Below are positions 20,444 to 29,765 of a stretch of DNA of 57,727 bases, one piece after another. Origin of the DNA: Chara braunii (lineage: Eukaryota; Streptophyta; Charophyceae; Charales; Characeae); the NCBI GenBank assembly GCA_003427395.1, contig BFEA01000737.1, positions 427,849-485,575 of the forward strand. Reading direction: 5' to 3'. Below the pieces are notes generated by a model. The model did not search any database. It was not told the DNA's origin and saw nothing but the letters and a program-made list of their open reading frames with translations. Each line of letters starts with the position of its first letter. Positions within the stretch are counted from its first letter, which is position 1. A program made the position numbers and the translations under genes.

Positions 20444-20527
20444 GGGACGCTGGACCCGGTTTCCAGCAGGTGATGCTCCCCACCAATAGATGGAGCGTTT
20501 TCCAAAAAAAAAAAAAAAAAAAAAAAA
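20444..20527 (+). mobile_element. LINE/SINE 3' tail copy with poly-A
   Basis: GGGACGCTGGACCCGG...TCCAGC and CTCC...GGAG hairpins followed by GTTTTCC and a 24-base A-run. This is the clearest copy of the tail. Confidence 0.88.
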
Positions 20528-20694
20528 CATCAGGCACATTCCACACCACTGCTAGGCCATACTATGTGCACTGAGCAGTATTATGTGGCCTATGCTATAC
20601 TATGCGCTCGCACTGCATAGGGCGGGTTATACCAGCGATACCATGTGGATCTAACGATCCCAGAAACAAATGAATGAAGCCCGTGTGGCTGAAC

Positions 20695-20819
20695 ATGGGC
20701 CTCGCTCCACTACTGTCCACATGCACAAAAGATAAAATTACAGAGGTGTACCTTCCCAGGTTCTAGCGGAAGATTTATTCTCATTTTGCACATTTGGAGA
20801 GTAGTGTAGCGAGGTCCAT
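20695..20819. mobile_element. GGGCCTCGCTCCACTACT foldback element, unit 1
   Basis: The ends ATGGGCCTCGCTCCACTACT and AGTAGTGTAGCGAGGTCCAT are inverted with two mismatches. The interior contains GTTCTAGCGGAAGATTTATT, recurring in units 2 and 3 and near 22070, 45072 and 55466. Confidence 0.75.
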
Positions 20820-20924
20820 ACAACCATCAACTGGTTGATAAGCAGACCTGGACTTGAATTCTACGTGAGGGGATAAATGTACCGGGTCGTAATAACAGCC
20901 CGACCTGGATGAATGCGTTAAAGT

Positions 20925-20960
20925 GCGAACGATACAGAGAACAGTAGCATGGCCCCTGCA
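20925..20960 (+). pseudogene. U6 snRNA fragment 1
   Basis: GCGAACGATACAGAGA then TAGCATGGCCCCTGC matches the conserved central U6 region (AACGATACAGAGA-AGAT-TAGCATGGCCCCTGC), with small changes between the blocks. Only the middle of U6 is present, so this is a retroposed or chimeric piece. Confidence 0.72.
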
Positions 20961-20969
20961 GATCATGTC

Positions 20970-21092
20970 AGACCTCGCTCCGCTACTCACGACATGCACA
21001 AAAGACAAAAAATATGGAGTTGCATCTTTCCATGTTCCAGCGGAAGATTCATTCTCATTTGGCACATTTGTTGAGTAGTGGAGCGAAGCCCA
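20970..21092. mobile_element. Foldback element, unit 2
   Basis: AGACCTCGCTCCGCTACTCA inverts to TTGAGTAGTGGAGCGAAGCC. The interior has GCATCTTTCCATGTTCCAGC and GGAAGATTCATTCTCATTTG. Confidence 0.75.
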
Positions 21093-21102
21093 TAATCGGG
21101 TC

Positions 21103-21150
21103 CTGATTAGCATGGCCCCTGCACAAGGATGAATGAGTAGAGAAATAGGC
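21103..21150 (+). pseudogene. U6 snRNA fragment 2 (3' half)
   Basis: GATTAGCATGGCCCCTGCAC then AAGGATGA...GAGAAATAG follows the 3' half of U6, with the bases between AAGGATGA and GAGAAAT diverged. It lies between foldback units 2 and 3. Confidence 0.72.
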
Positions 21151-21155
21151 TTTGC

Positions 21156-21283
21156 TGCGCCTTGTTCCACTACTCACCATGTGCACAAAAGACAAAAAGC
21201 ATGGTGGTGCATCTTTCCATATTCTAGCTGAAGATTTATTTTTTATTTCCTCCACATTCGTTGAGTAGTGGAGGGAGGCCCAT
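21156..21283. mobile_element. Foldback element, unit 3
   Basis: GCGCCTTGTTCCACTACTCA inverts to TTGAGTAGTGGAGGGAGGCC. The interior matches units 1 and 2. Confidence 0.72.
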
Positions 21284-21304
21284 AAAATATACTCGATAAA
21301 ATAA

Positions 21305-21872
21305 TGTAATCAGGAGCTTTAATCTCACGGAACAGATTACATCATTAGCGTAGCACAATCACAAAACCTGCGCTCACAGTCCTTCCACTCTGTTATTTCC
21401 GTTCAGACTGCGTTTGAACTCTCGCTCAAAGTAGATCTACTTATACCTTTTGCTAGCGAGGGAAGTACCCTTCGCGTTCCTCGAATAGGAGGAACTAAAA
21501 AATAATAATAACTGCTGGATTGCAGAAAATAAAGATTTAGAGAGGTCATCTATTTTGTCACTACCTGCTGAATATGTGGATGAGCCTTTCTTTCAGATCC
21601 GAACGTCGGGCATCTACTGTCCCGCCAGGATCTGATAACTTTGTTTTCCCGCCGAAACCTGATAGTTTGTCGGATCGAGGCGTTAAAGTTCCACGTTTCC
21701 TGCAAGGCGTTTTTTACTTCCGTTGCTTACTCGACGAGCTGGCTTCTGGTGTCGTGACATATCTTGTCATAGATCCGGCGTGTTGTGCGCAGGAGATATC
21801 ACACTTGTACCTTCTTCGATTTCTTTCGGGCCCGCTGGGTCGAGTCCCACCATTAGTCACGTGGTATCAGCC
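21305..21872 (+). mobile_element. Possible solo LTR followed by iMet-tRNA primer site
   Basis: TG at 21305 to CA at 21858-21859 would give a 555-bp LTR. Two bases later TGGTATCAG (21862-21870) matches the 3' end complement of initiator tRNA-Met, the usual plant primer site (TGGTATCAGAGC), for nine bases. No internal retroelement domain follows and no second LTR was found here. Confidence 0.3.
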
Positions 21873-21979
21873 AAAGTCAGGCTCTTCCCTGTGTTACTGA
21901 AAACGAGTCGTTACCTGCTTACCCTGTGTTTTTTTGTTTTTTTTTTTCCCCGTGTTATATACATATTCGACCACACTGT

Positions 21980-22156
21980 AGTCGGGTACTGCTATGTACT
22001 TGTCTTTGCCCGTCCACCCTCTCAACTTCCACAAAAGGACAAAAACAAGACAAACAATATGGTGGTGTATCTATCCACGGTCTAGCTAAAGATTCTTTTC
22101 TTTTTTTTTTCCTGCTGGTTGGAGGCCCATGGTTGGGCACTGCTATGTACTTGTAT
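21980..22156. mobile_element. Degenerate foldback-family insertion between 19-bp repeats
   Basis: GGTACTGCTATGTACTTGT (21983-22001) and GGCACTGCTATGTACTTGT (22136-22154) flank about 135 bases. That interval contains GGTGTATCTATCCACGGTCT and AGCTAAAGATTC, related to the foldback family at 20.7-21.3 kb. Confidence 0.4.
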
Positions 22157-22429
22157 TTAAGTTGTATTCAAACATTCTGAACCGTCTCGCCCTCTCAGCC
22201 GCCACAAAAGGACAAAAAGCCGAAATGAAATGAGACTGCGCTCCCAACCTCCACAAAATGACCAAAAAACTAAATGAAACGAAATGACACGACACGCTTC
22301 TCTTGTGCGAAATTTCCGCCTGCGATTGGAATTTGCCCTTCACAGTGCTGCGTCCCTCGTCGAATTTTCGTGGGTCCAGGGGGGCATCAGCTGAGGATGG
22401 CTTCAGCATTTACGAGGTATAGAGAATAA

Positions 22430-23235
22430 ATTATGGTCACCAGTTCTGGCCAAAGTTGACATAGATTTCAGATTGCTAAATGTTATGTGGGCTGGCATCA
22501 ACAGATACCAGAGTTGGTGGACACACTTGGCTAGATATTATATGCATCCAAGAAACCCTTCTCATGAACGAACCTTTTTTCTTTTCTTCTTTTTATTGTG
22601 ACAAACACCTGTTGTAGCTCTTATGGATGGTGATAAGAGCGCCCACCCCTAACAACACAGCAGATGATTGGGGATTGTCAACTGCTGGAAACTGGGTCCA
22701 GCGTTAACTGATAATAACAGACGCATGAAGCAAATCATGAAGCATGAACCTCTGGCCAAATCCTGAGTTGTAGCCACAGAGAAGAAAGTTGGTTTGGCCA
22801 TACCAAGCATACCAATATTTTCCCCCTTCACAAGGCAACGTAGCCGTAGCAATATGGATCCTCCCAAACTCCAGGAGAGATTATTGGACGGTCTGCCGAT
22901 GATACCAATAGGTGGGCTTCCTTACTTGCCCTGTTAGAGACAGCAGCAACAATCATTGTTTGCCTATGCGTACTGGCTCTATTAGGGACATCAGTAGCAA
23001 GCACTGTTTGCCTATACACACCTGACTCCTCTAGAGAAAGGAAATATATTTTTGTAGATATTCGTAGTTTGGTCCCTACAGGCATACCTCTGATCCTTGC
23101 CGATGATATCAATGTTGCCCCAGACCCCTCCAAGGATAGACATGGTGTCGCACTTTTTCCAGTCGGACCGCTTCAGGCGATCGGAAAGTCAACAGGCTGT
23201 CACGCAGGATTTTGTTGTCGATTGCAGTAAATAAA
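22430..23235 (+). pseudogene. LINE endonuclease domain, copy B, interrupted
   Basis: 22430-22577 is homologous at DNA level to 19690-19860 of copy A, including the QET motif region. An insertion (22577-22745) follows. The open frame without ATG from about 22851 to 23232 then encodes VCLYTPDSSRERKYIFVDIR and GIPLILADDINVAPDPSKDR. The latter matches the GDFNxxxxxxDR motif of APE-type LINE endonucleases, with D-D-I-N in place of G-D-F-N. It ends at TAA. Reverse transcriptase is absent. Confidence 0.72.
22577..22745 (-). mobile_element. Retroposon nested in LINE copy B
   Basis: Begins with a T-rich run (22577-22598, its poly-A on the minus strand). It contains the inverse of the common tail (AACTGCTGGAAACTGGGTCC, 22680-22699). 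GAACCT is present at both edges as a probable target duplication. Confidence 0.5.
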
Positions 23236-23239
23236 ATAA

Positions 23240-23760
23240 ATTAATTAAAGCAAATCCCTTCTTGTTGTGTGCGTCCGGCTTCGAGCGAGACCCTTCAATT
23301 GCGGTTTTCGTCAGTCCCCGGTCTTATGAATTTTTTATTTTGATTCGGAACAGTAGAGAATCATGCAAATAATAATCATAAATTTGTGGAGTGCTATGCA
23401 TGCATCAATTATGCCAGTCTGATTTTGAGAACTGTGACAGAATCATCCACGGAAGCAATCACCAAGCAAGAACAATGCAAGAAGCAATACTGACTGACTC
23501 GAGCAATGACAGAGTCAAATGAATGAGGAAAGAATGAGAACTCATAATAGTCTAAGAAAGTATATATGGAAGAGAGCATGGTCAGCATCAATCAATAGTC
23601 CTCACTTATCCCTCTAAACTTCACACTCAATTTCTCATTTTGTTGTCTGTTGTTTGGGCCTTTTGCCATGCCTCCTTACTCTCTGAGGTTGCGGCCTCTG
23701 AATGTAAAGCCACCTGAAGCCTGCTAGTTCCGAACTCTTTCATCCAAGTTCTATGATACG
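23240..23760. other. Unassigned stretch
   Basis: AT-rich in its first half. No gene, tail or terminal repeat recognised. Confidence 0.4.
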
Positions 23761-23789
23761 GAAGTCAAGCATGACACAAAACTCCTCCC

Positions 23790-24072
23790 ATAGAGTGGGG
23801 AGATATGCCCCTCCTGAGATGTGGAAACTCGGAGGGCTCGGTCACTGCCTCGTAGTCGATTACTGCAGGCGATATGTATGTCTTGGCCAAGTCCACCAGT
23901 CCACCCAATAAGAACCGTCAGTGAGGGTGAAGGGTACCGGAGGTTTAGGATAATCGACGAAAAACTTAGGACCAAAGCTATAGACTAGTTTTGTGGTCCC
24001 CTTTTGCGAAAACATGGTTGCTGCAACCCATACTGCATCAAAATGAGGGTGTGTCTCTTTCCCTTTCTTCAT
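23790..24072 (-). pseudogene. Decayed coding relic of unknown family
   Basis: The minus-strand frame from 24072 reads protein-like sequence including FDAVWVAATMFSQKGTTKLV and LTDGSYWVDWWTWPRHTYR. It stops near 23860. After a shift it continues as AVIDYEAVTEPSEFPHLRRG. I cannot assign a family. The setting suggests a retroelement gene. Confidence 0.35.
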
Positions 24073-24284
24073 AAAAAAAGTGCAGAAGAGGGTGTGGTCT
24101 TCAACCGCACATGGCGGTTGTCTGGCGTCGAGAGATTACCCCTCAAGGCGCCTGTCAGCCGACACTTGAGTGTCGAACGCGACCCTCGAGATTATCAAGA
24201 GCCGCGAGGCTTCGAGTACCACATAGTACCCCATCAGCGCAAATGTTTGTGAATGCCCGCATGGCTGATCGATATGAGGAGGCC

Positions 24285-24366
24285 ATGCGCGCACGACTCT
24301 TATACGAAAATCTAGCGCGCAGTACCTATCTGATTCTCATTTCATAAAGTTATGGGTCGGGTACTG
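24285..24366 (+). repeat. LTR-like block, partner of 26317-26400 in inverse orientation
   Basis: CGACTCTTATACGAAAATC, GCGCGCAGTACCTA, CTGATTCTC and TAAAGTTATGGGTCGGGT occur in the same order on the minus strand at 26400-26317. TCTTATA could be a TATA-like element. Confidence 0.5.
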
Positions 24367-25284
24367 AAGGGAGTAGGAGTATTGTGGTGTTGCCGCGTCG
24401 TTTATGGTGTTTGTTTTGTGTATCTCCATGGGTTATGTGTGGGTAAATGTGAGTGTTGTGGTGTACGCGTAGAGTGTGTGATGCGTCCTAGTCGACCGGC
24501 GCCGAGTCACGTTTGGGACCTCAACCCCCCAGAACGTCGACTCGCGTGCGGGTTCGATTTTCGGGCGTTCGACCGCGCGTAACCCCCTATGCTACAGCGA
24601 ACAAGAAACGCCCTCGGCTGGGCCACCTCTGCTCAGTAGCTCGGCAGGGATACGTCCACCTAAGGGATGGTGACAGCTCCCGCAGGTGGAGGTAAGCGGT
24701 GCCTCGCGTGACCCTGTCCTGTCGTAGGAGCTCGCAAGAGGTATGGCTGGCGCACTCGGCCGGAGTGGCAAACGCTCTCCGCTACAAGTCCTGCATAATC
24801 CTGCGTGATGCGACCGGGAGGGTCCCCGTGCGGGACCGATGCGCTCAACATCGTATCTGATCAATACTCGGTCAACACAGAGGTATGGCTGTTGAGACCC
24901 CAGTTGAGCCCTTTGTAGTCAGATAATCAGATTGTGGTATCTGTATCCGAAAACTTGGAAAAAAGTTGGGATCATGGGAAGCGAGAGCAGTGTGCGGGTG
25001 ACCTACTCTCTCAGTCGAAGCAAAAGGGATGGCTGGGAGGCGTAAACGATCAGGGACATCCCGAACATCCTAGATCTGATGAGGAAAAACGCACTGAATT
25101 TGGTGAAGAGTCAGAAGTTCGTTGAGTACTCCTTCTACGTTTATGGACTAGACATAAAACTTCACAGTACCTACTCGTTCATTTAGACGATCGAACAGGC
25201 CAGTGAAGGTTAAGAGGGCATGAGAGTGCTCGGATTTTTTTCCTCGATGACTTAACCAGTGCATTCAATCAGCGAGCAACCCAC

Positions 25285-25560
25285 AACTCTTGGTGCTCAG
25301 TCACGTTATCGGTGAGTGGTGCTCAGCGCGACTGCCAGTGATCAGTACTCAGCGCTGTTACCAGTGGTCAGTGCTCTGTGTTGTTATCAATGATCAGTGC
25401 CCAGAGTTGTTGTCAGTGAGCAGTACCCAATGTTGTTTGTCTGTCAAGTGAACAGTATTTCATACCGCTACCAAGTGGGCGGTGATCAATCAGTAAGTGG
25501 TCAGTGTTCGATCACAGTTTTGTCACTATTCAATCAGCCTTAGTCAAAGATCAATCAAAT
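25285..25560. repeat. ~40-bp degenerate tandem repeat (CAGTGATCAGT)
   Basis: About seven diverged copies of a unit like GTTATCAGTGATCAGTGCTC. A CAATCAGCAGTCAATCAG-type run follows at 25690-25790. Confidence 0.75.
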
Positions 25561-25656
25561 ATATAATCAGTGTTCTATCAGTATTCTATTGGAATCTCTG
25601 ATGTTAGACACTAATCAGCAGACAACAGTTGCATTCAGTCGTTAAGTGATCATCGT

Positions 25657-25986
25657 ATGGTAACTACTACTTCGGTAAATCTCAAGCAACATTCAATCAG
25701 CAGTCAGTCAATAATCTCAACAGCATTCAATTTTTCAATCAGCAGTCAATCAGCAATACTCAGTTCTCAATCAGCAACCAATTTTCTCAAACACATGAGC
25801 GAAATCACCCCCATTTCAGTTGACCCGTCGGTCCTTAACAACCTCAATCTAATAGCTACTAAGGAGAGTTTCCCTTACAAGTATGTCAAGGTCGATGGGT
25901 TCAAGCGCGAGGATCTGTCTATCTTCGTCGTCCTCACAGAGTTTGTTGAAGATACAGTCAAAGACCTGTGCAGAGGGGCTGAGTAG
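25657..25986 (+). CDS. Possible gag-like or unknown small ORF
   Basis: 109 codons. The first ~45 residues are encoded by the CAATCAGCAGTCAATC repeat. From an internal Met (25795) the composition is protein-like and charged (KYVKVDGFKREDLSIFVVLT, then EFVEDTVKDLC) and it ends at TAG. The true start is probably the internal ATG, giving 63 aa. Unknown family. A retroelement first ORF is the likeliest explanation given the neighbours. Confidence 0.3.
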   Translation: MVTTTSVNLKQHSISSQSIISTAFNFSISSQSAILSSQSATNFLKHMSEITPISVDPSVLNNLNLIATKESFPYKYVKVDGFKREDLSIFVVLTEFVEDTVKDLCRGAE

Positions 25987-26316
25987 ACAGCTACAGGGTT
26001 GTCGTGGTAGTCAAATATCAAGGGGTTTGACTTTGACGGCTGCCACGTACTACAACGTCCAACCATGAAAATTCGAAAGAGGAACTTACCCCAACTCGTA
26101 CGGTTTGGTGGCCTCCTAAAACGAAGGGGATAGGCGGACGCAAACGACGCGCACGTGGAGGAGACCCGAAAATCAGACCCATAGGCTACCTGATGTCCGG
26201 GATAATGAAGACCCGTACACGGACTCTCATAGGTCGACTGAGACTGGTAATTCGCCCATGCGTCGCTTTGCGGCTTTGCGATACCGAAAGACCCGAATCT
26301 ATTAGTCATAACGCGC

Positions 26317-26400
26317 ACTGGCTCTCGTCGCCCGACCCATAACTTTAGTGGGAGAATCGGTAAGTGTTGCGCGCGCGGATTTAATATAAGATCGCGCGGA
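26317..26400 (-). repeat. LTR-like block, inverse partner of 24285-24366
   Basis: The minus strand reads CGCGCGATCTTATATTAAAT, GCGCGCAACACTTACCGATT and TAAAGTTATGGGTCGGGC. Just outside it on the plus strand, ACCATGCAGCTCTACGTGAG (26426-26445) resembles a start codon followed by a splice donor. Confidence 0.5.
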
Positions 26401-26449
26401 CGCAGGACCTACACATCCCAATTTACCATGCAGCTCTACGTGAGTATCC

Positions 26450-27260
26450 GCGACGACGGTGCGTTACGTGGTGCCCATACCCAAACGGCCTCTTCTGAGC
26501 CATGGGGTTGTCTCCGACGCTCAGGCGTTGGCGCGCTAAGGGGGGTAAGCCTTTAGCGGACGCAAAAATCAGCATGAGGGTTTTACCGTCTTCTGCACTC
26601 TGAAGCATCCCAAAGGGCGCGCGGGTGAGATGGTCCCTAGGGCAGGAAGGAACTTGGAACGGTGGTGAGTTGTCTGCCGCATCACCAGCGACACGCTAAC
26701 CCTTCCGCCCGGAACTTTATCGTTCCACCAAAATAATTTTCAACAAGGATGAAAACCAAATGTTCTTACGACCATCAGACGGAACCTTGTCGGGATTAGC
26801 CTAGTGGGGGGGTTTACCCGAGCGCACACCCACTTAGATTAACACCTCATCAGAACGGGAATAGAACAGTCTCACTCAAACAAAGGGTTGTGGGGTAGTT
26901 CACTCTCACGACAGTTGTGTGGCTTTGCCCATCTGAATCCATAGCAATATCACTCAACATGAGTCAATCGAGACTCTTCCAAACATACTTGCAAACACAT
27001 CAAAGGATCAAGCCAAGGTCCGCGCACTACACGGAGTCAACTCCAACCAACCTCTATACTCATACCCGTTGCTTTAGCCATGCAAGCCCCATCCTCCGAC
27101 CAACCAACCATAATTAAATACTCAGTGCCTCTATTAAATGGTCATTCAATAAAAGTTTGGGTGAAACCTTAACAAAACAGTAAAATCACCAGGGCTAAAG
27201 CCTTTTTAGGTTGAGTATCGAGGGAGAATTGGGGTTGAGTCGTAAACCGACGGATCGGCA
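26450..27260. other. Unassigned LTR-element-like stretch
   Basis: No domain recognised. AATAAA at about 27147 could be a polyadenylation signal. Confidence 0.35.
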
Positions 27261-27267
27261 ACCGACC

Positions 27268-27309
27268 TGTTATCAGTGATAACAGAAGACTGATCCTCTT
27301 GGAGGATCA
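27268..27309. other. Two adjacent perfect hairpins
   Basis: CTGTTATCA-G-TGATAACAG (27268-27286) is followed by CTGATCCTC-TTG-GAGGATCAG (27290-27310). GGCTGATCAGATCA follows. Confidence 0.85.
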
Positions 27310-27525
27310 GGCTGATCAGATCAAGCCTTCAGGCGGAATACGGAAACCTGCATCACAGTACAGGCCAAAGAAAACCACTATTATGTTTATGCCAGGAAAG
27401 GGAGAGTACTCCCTAAGTCGTAACCTAGCTCCTCTACTAGTACCAAGCCACTTAACATCTCCTCTATCCAGGATAGATCTGTTAAGTGGCCCCTAGCTGC
27501 AAAATATTCTAACTCCTCAAGTTCT

Positions 27526-27640
27526 GCAAAATTTCGGCAGCGCTTCCCGTAGGAAAAATGCATTTTCTGAATTTTTATAAGCTCCACATGACTAACTCTT
27601 TTCAAATTTGTAGAAATTTCGGCAGCGCTTCCCGTAGGAA
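27526..27640. repeat. 26-bp direct repeat (TTCGGCAGCGCTTCCCGTAG)
   Basis: The motif AATTTCGGCAGCGCTTCCC followed by GTAGGAA occurs identically near 27527 and 27612, 85 bases apart. A/T-rich sequence with GCAAAAT/TGTAGAAAT precedes each. Similar GGCAG-rich motifs are common in plant LTR elements. Confidence 0.7.
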
Positions 27641-28035
27641 CAGGAGACTGTCAAGATTTATACAGAGTTGAAAAGACAGAAAGTCAAAGCAAACTATACC
27701 TGGGACTATCTTCTGACACCTGCTTGATGACTCAGAATCAATGATAGCCCGCACAACCTCTAGATGAGAGTGTGGCTAGCCCTGATCCTAGCTCCTCACA
27801 GGGTCATTCCTATCTTCATCCCAAGTTCTCCCTCCCATCATCCATCTGATCTACCTATGACTCCAGCACTTGGCGAGCGTCGAGGCAACTAAACTATCGA
27901 AAAGACGCCTCAAAGTGAGAGCCCACAGATATACATAAACATGCATCACTCACAATCACACATCAATTTGTCCAAGTAGTTCGTTAGATCATTCAGTTCT
28001 TTTCCTTAGTTACCCCCCTCACTTATGGCATAGGA

Positions 28036-29256
28036 TCAGACAAGGCCCTAACTTAAGGGTATACCCGACCTGCCTAAGTAAACAAGTAAAGTACGCACAA
28101 CTGGACTGACCTAACTTAAGGGTATGCCCAACACCAGATAAACTCTAGTCATAAAACATATGACCAGACCGCCCTAACTTAAGGGTACGCCCGACCTCTG
28201 CTTATACTGACGACATGAAGCATAAAACTAGACTGCCCTAACTTAAGGGTATGTCTAGCCAGTTTTTCACAAATTACATAGGGCATAGGATCAGACTGCC
28301 CCAACTTAGGGGTGTGCTTGACCTGCCTAAAACAAACACGAACAACGAATGGTCAGACCGCCCTAGCTTAAGGGTACGTGCAACCTACATAACATCAACG
28401 ACAAGAGCGTATCACTAGGCCGCCCTAACTTAAGGGTACGCCTAGCTAGCTTAAACAGTTTAGGTACATAAGGCAGAGTCTGCCTGAACAAAGTACAAAC
28501 GACGTATGAGTAAGCCGCCCTAACTTAAGGGTACGCTTAGCCTCCGTAACGACAACATAGGAAACAATCAGTGATACTTGCACAAACTTCATATGTTTCT
28601 CTCTTATTAGGCAAATGATCAGACCTACCCAACTTAGGAAGACATTCAATCCTGCTTTGTGTTTAGAAGGGAAAATAAAAGCAGATTTATACTAACTCTC
28701 TGATCCTTTGTATTATCACGAGCATAGGACTAAACCGCCCTAACTCAAGGGTACGCTCAGCCTGCCCTGGTTACCTTCATCGTATTCTTCTTTCACCTCT
28801 TTCTTCATTTTTGTTCTACCTGACTTATTGACTGGCTTTCCCAACTTAGGGTGCCCGGTCTGCCAGATGATACAAGTTCGTATAATATATATCAAAGTTG
28901 TATACTTTGGTTGACCTTTGTGTTCATGGCTTATGACTGAGTCGCCCTAACTTAAGGGTACGCTCAGTCTCATACCTGTATCCCTCTCAAAAGAAAATAC
29001 ACACAGAACTGGGTCCACGCAACTTAGAGTATTCCCAGCCCTGTTTTCAGCAACCCACAAAAAAAACACCAGGATTCTGAGACCTCTCAACTTAGGGTGC
29101 CCATCCTCCTGTTCAGAAACCCAAACAAAAAAAAACAGTGACCGGTTCATCCAACGTAGGATAGGCCCAACCCTCAAAATCATTCATTCAGCTCAGCAAC
29201 CATAAACAAAACACAGCACTGAGCCCACATCAACTTAGAGGGGCCCAGCCTTGGGT
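28036..29256. repeat. Array of about 16 hairpin units with AACTTA loop
   Basis: Units occur roughly every 60-110 bases, centred near 28052, 28115, 28175, 28242, 28302, 28363, 28430, 28524, 28636, 28742, 28845, 28953, 29024, 29093, 29154 and 29233. The core CCCTAACTTAAGGG is a 4-bp stem with loop AACTTA. Other copies have CCCC-AACTTA-GGGG and ATCC-AACGTA-GGAT. Outer arms differ but pair: CTAGAC/GTCTAG, CTAGGC/GCCTAG, TAAGC/GCTTA, GACTGAG/CTCAGTC, CTGGG/CCCAG, CTGGC/GCCAG. Sequence between units is not conserved. No coding frame runs through. The LTR-like surroundings suggest a retroelement non-coding region. Confidence 0.8.
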
Positions 29257-29489
29257 TGACCCGGTTAAAGCATGTAATACACCTTCAACCCACATTCCCC
29301 CAGTTCATTCTGTTTGAATTCACTCAATGGTTTATCTGAACTCTCATATATACTTGTTCATTTAACTTTTCACAATGCACGTCCTGACATACATAACAAA
29401 ACAAAAGGTAATATCCATACATAGTTAAATTCAGATACCTAGGGGATAATAAGTAGGGGAAGGGATCACACGCGTCAGACGAGATTATA

Positions 29490-29765
29490 CATGAAGTTCC
29501 CTGCCTCCAGAACCCCGCCTGGGTTCCGGTAGAGTTCCCGCAATCGGTGGGGCAACCTCCCACAGAGGCCTTGGCGCGGTCCTACGGGTTGCAATCCCGC
29601 CTGCCGCCTTCCTCTCGTAACCACTGACTAGACTGAGATTAAGAAGGATAGGAGTAGAAAGTTTAGACTCTCGAGATCCCAGGGGGGCGCACTCAACTCA
29701 CAGCGAGAGGGCCTTGTAGTCTTCAACTCCTGAGGGCCCCGCAATGATGGCCAAGAAACCGCAGC
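29490..29765 (+). repeat. Block repeated in inverse at the right edge of the window
   Basis: GTTCCCTGCCTCCAGAACCC...GCAATCGGTGGGGCAACCTC...GGGTTGCAATCCCGCCTGCC is more than 90% matched by the reverse complement of 57570-57727. Weaker matching extends to GAGGGCCCCGCAAT on both sides (57465). Confidence 0.75.

Noticed and set aside
20925-21150. Functional U6 snRNA gene
   Set aside because: Neither fragment contains both ends of U6, and no TATA/USE-type promoter is visible at the right distance.
22895-22912. Second primer-binding site (minus-strand TTGGTATCATCGG)
   Set aside because: It lies inside a LINE endonuclease coding frame. The 8-base match is chance.
28036-29256. Resemblance to a CRISPR array
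   Set aside because: The repeats are degenerate with covarying arms, spacing varies from 60 to 110, and the surroundings are eukaryotic retroelements with no cas genes.
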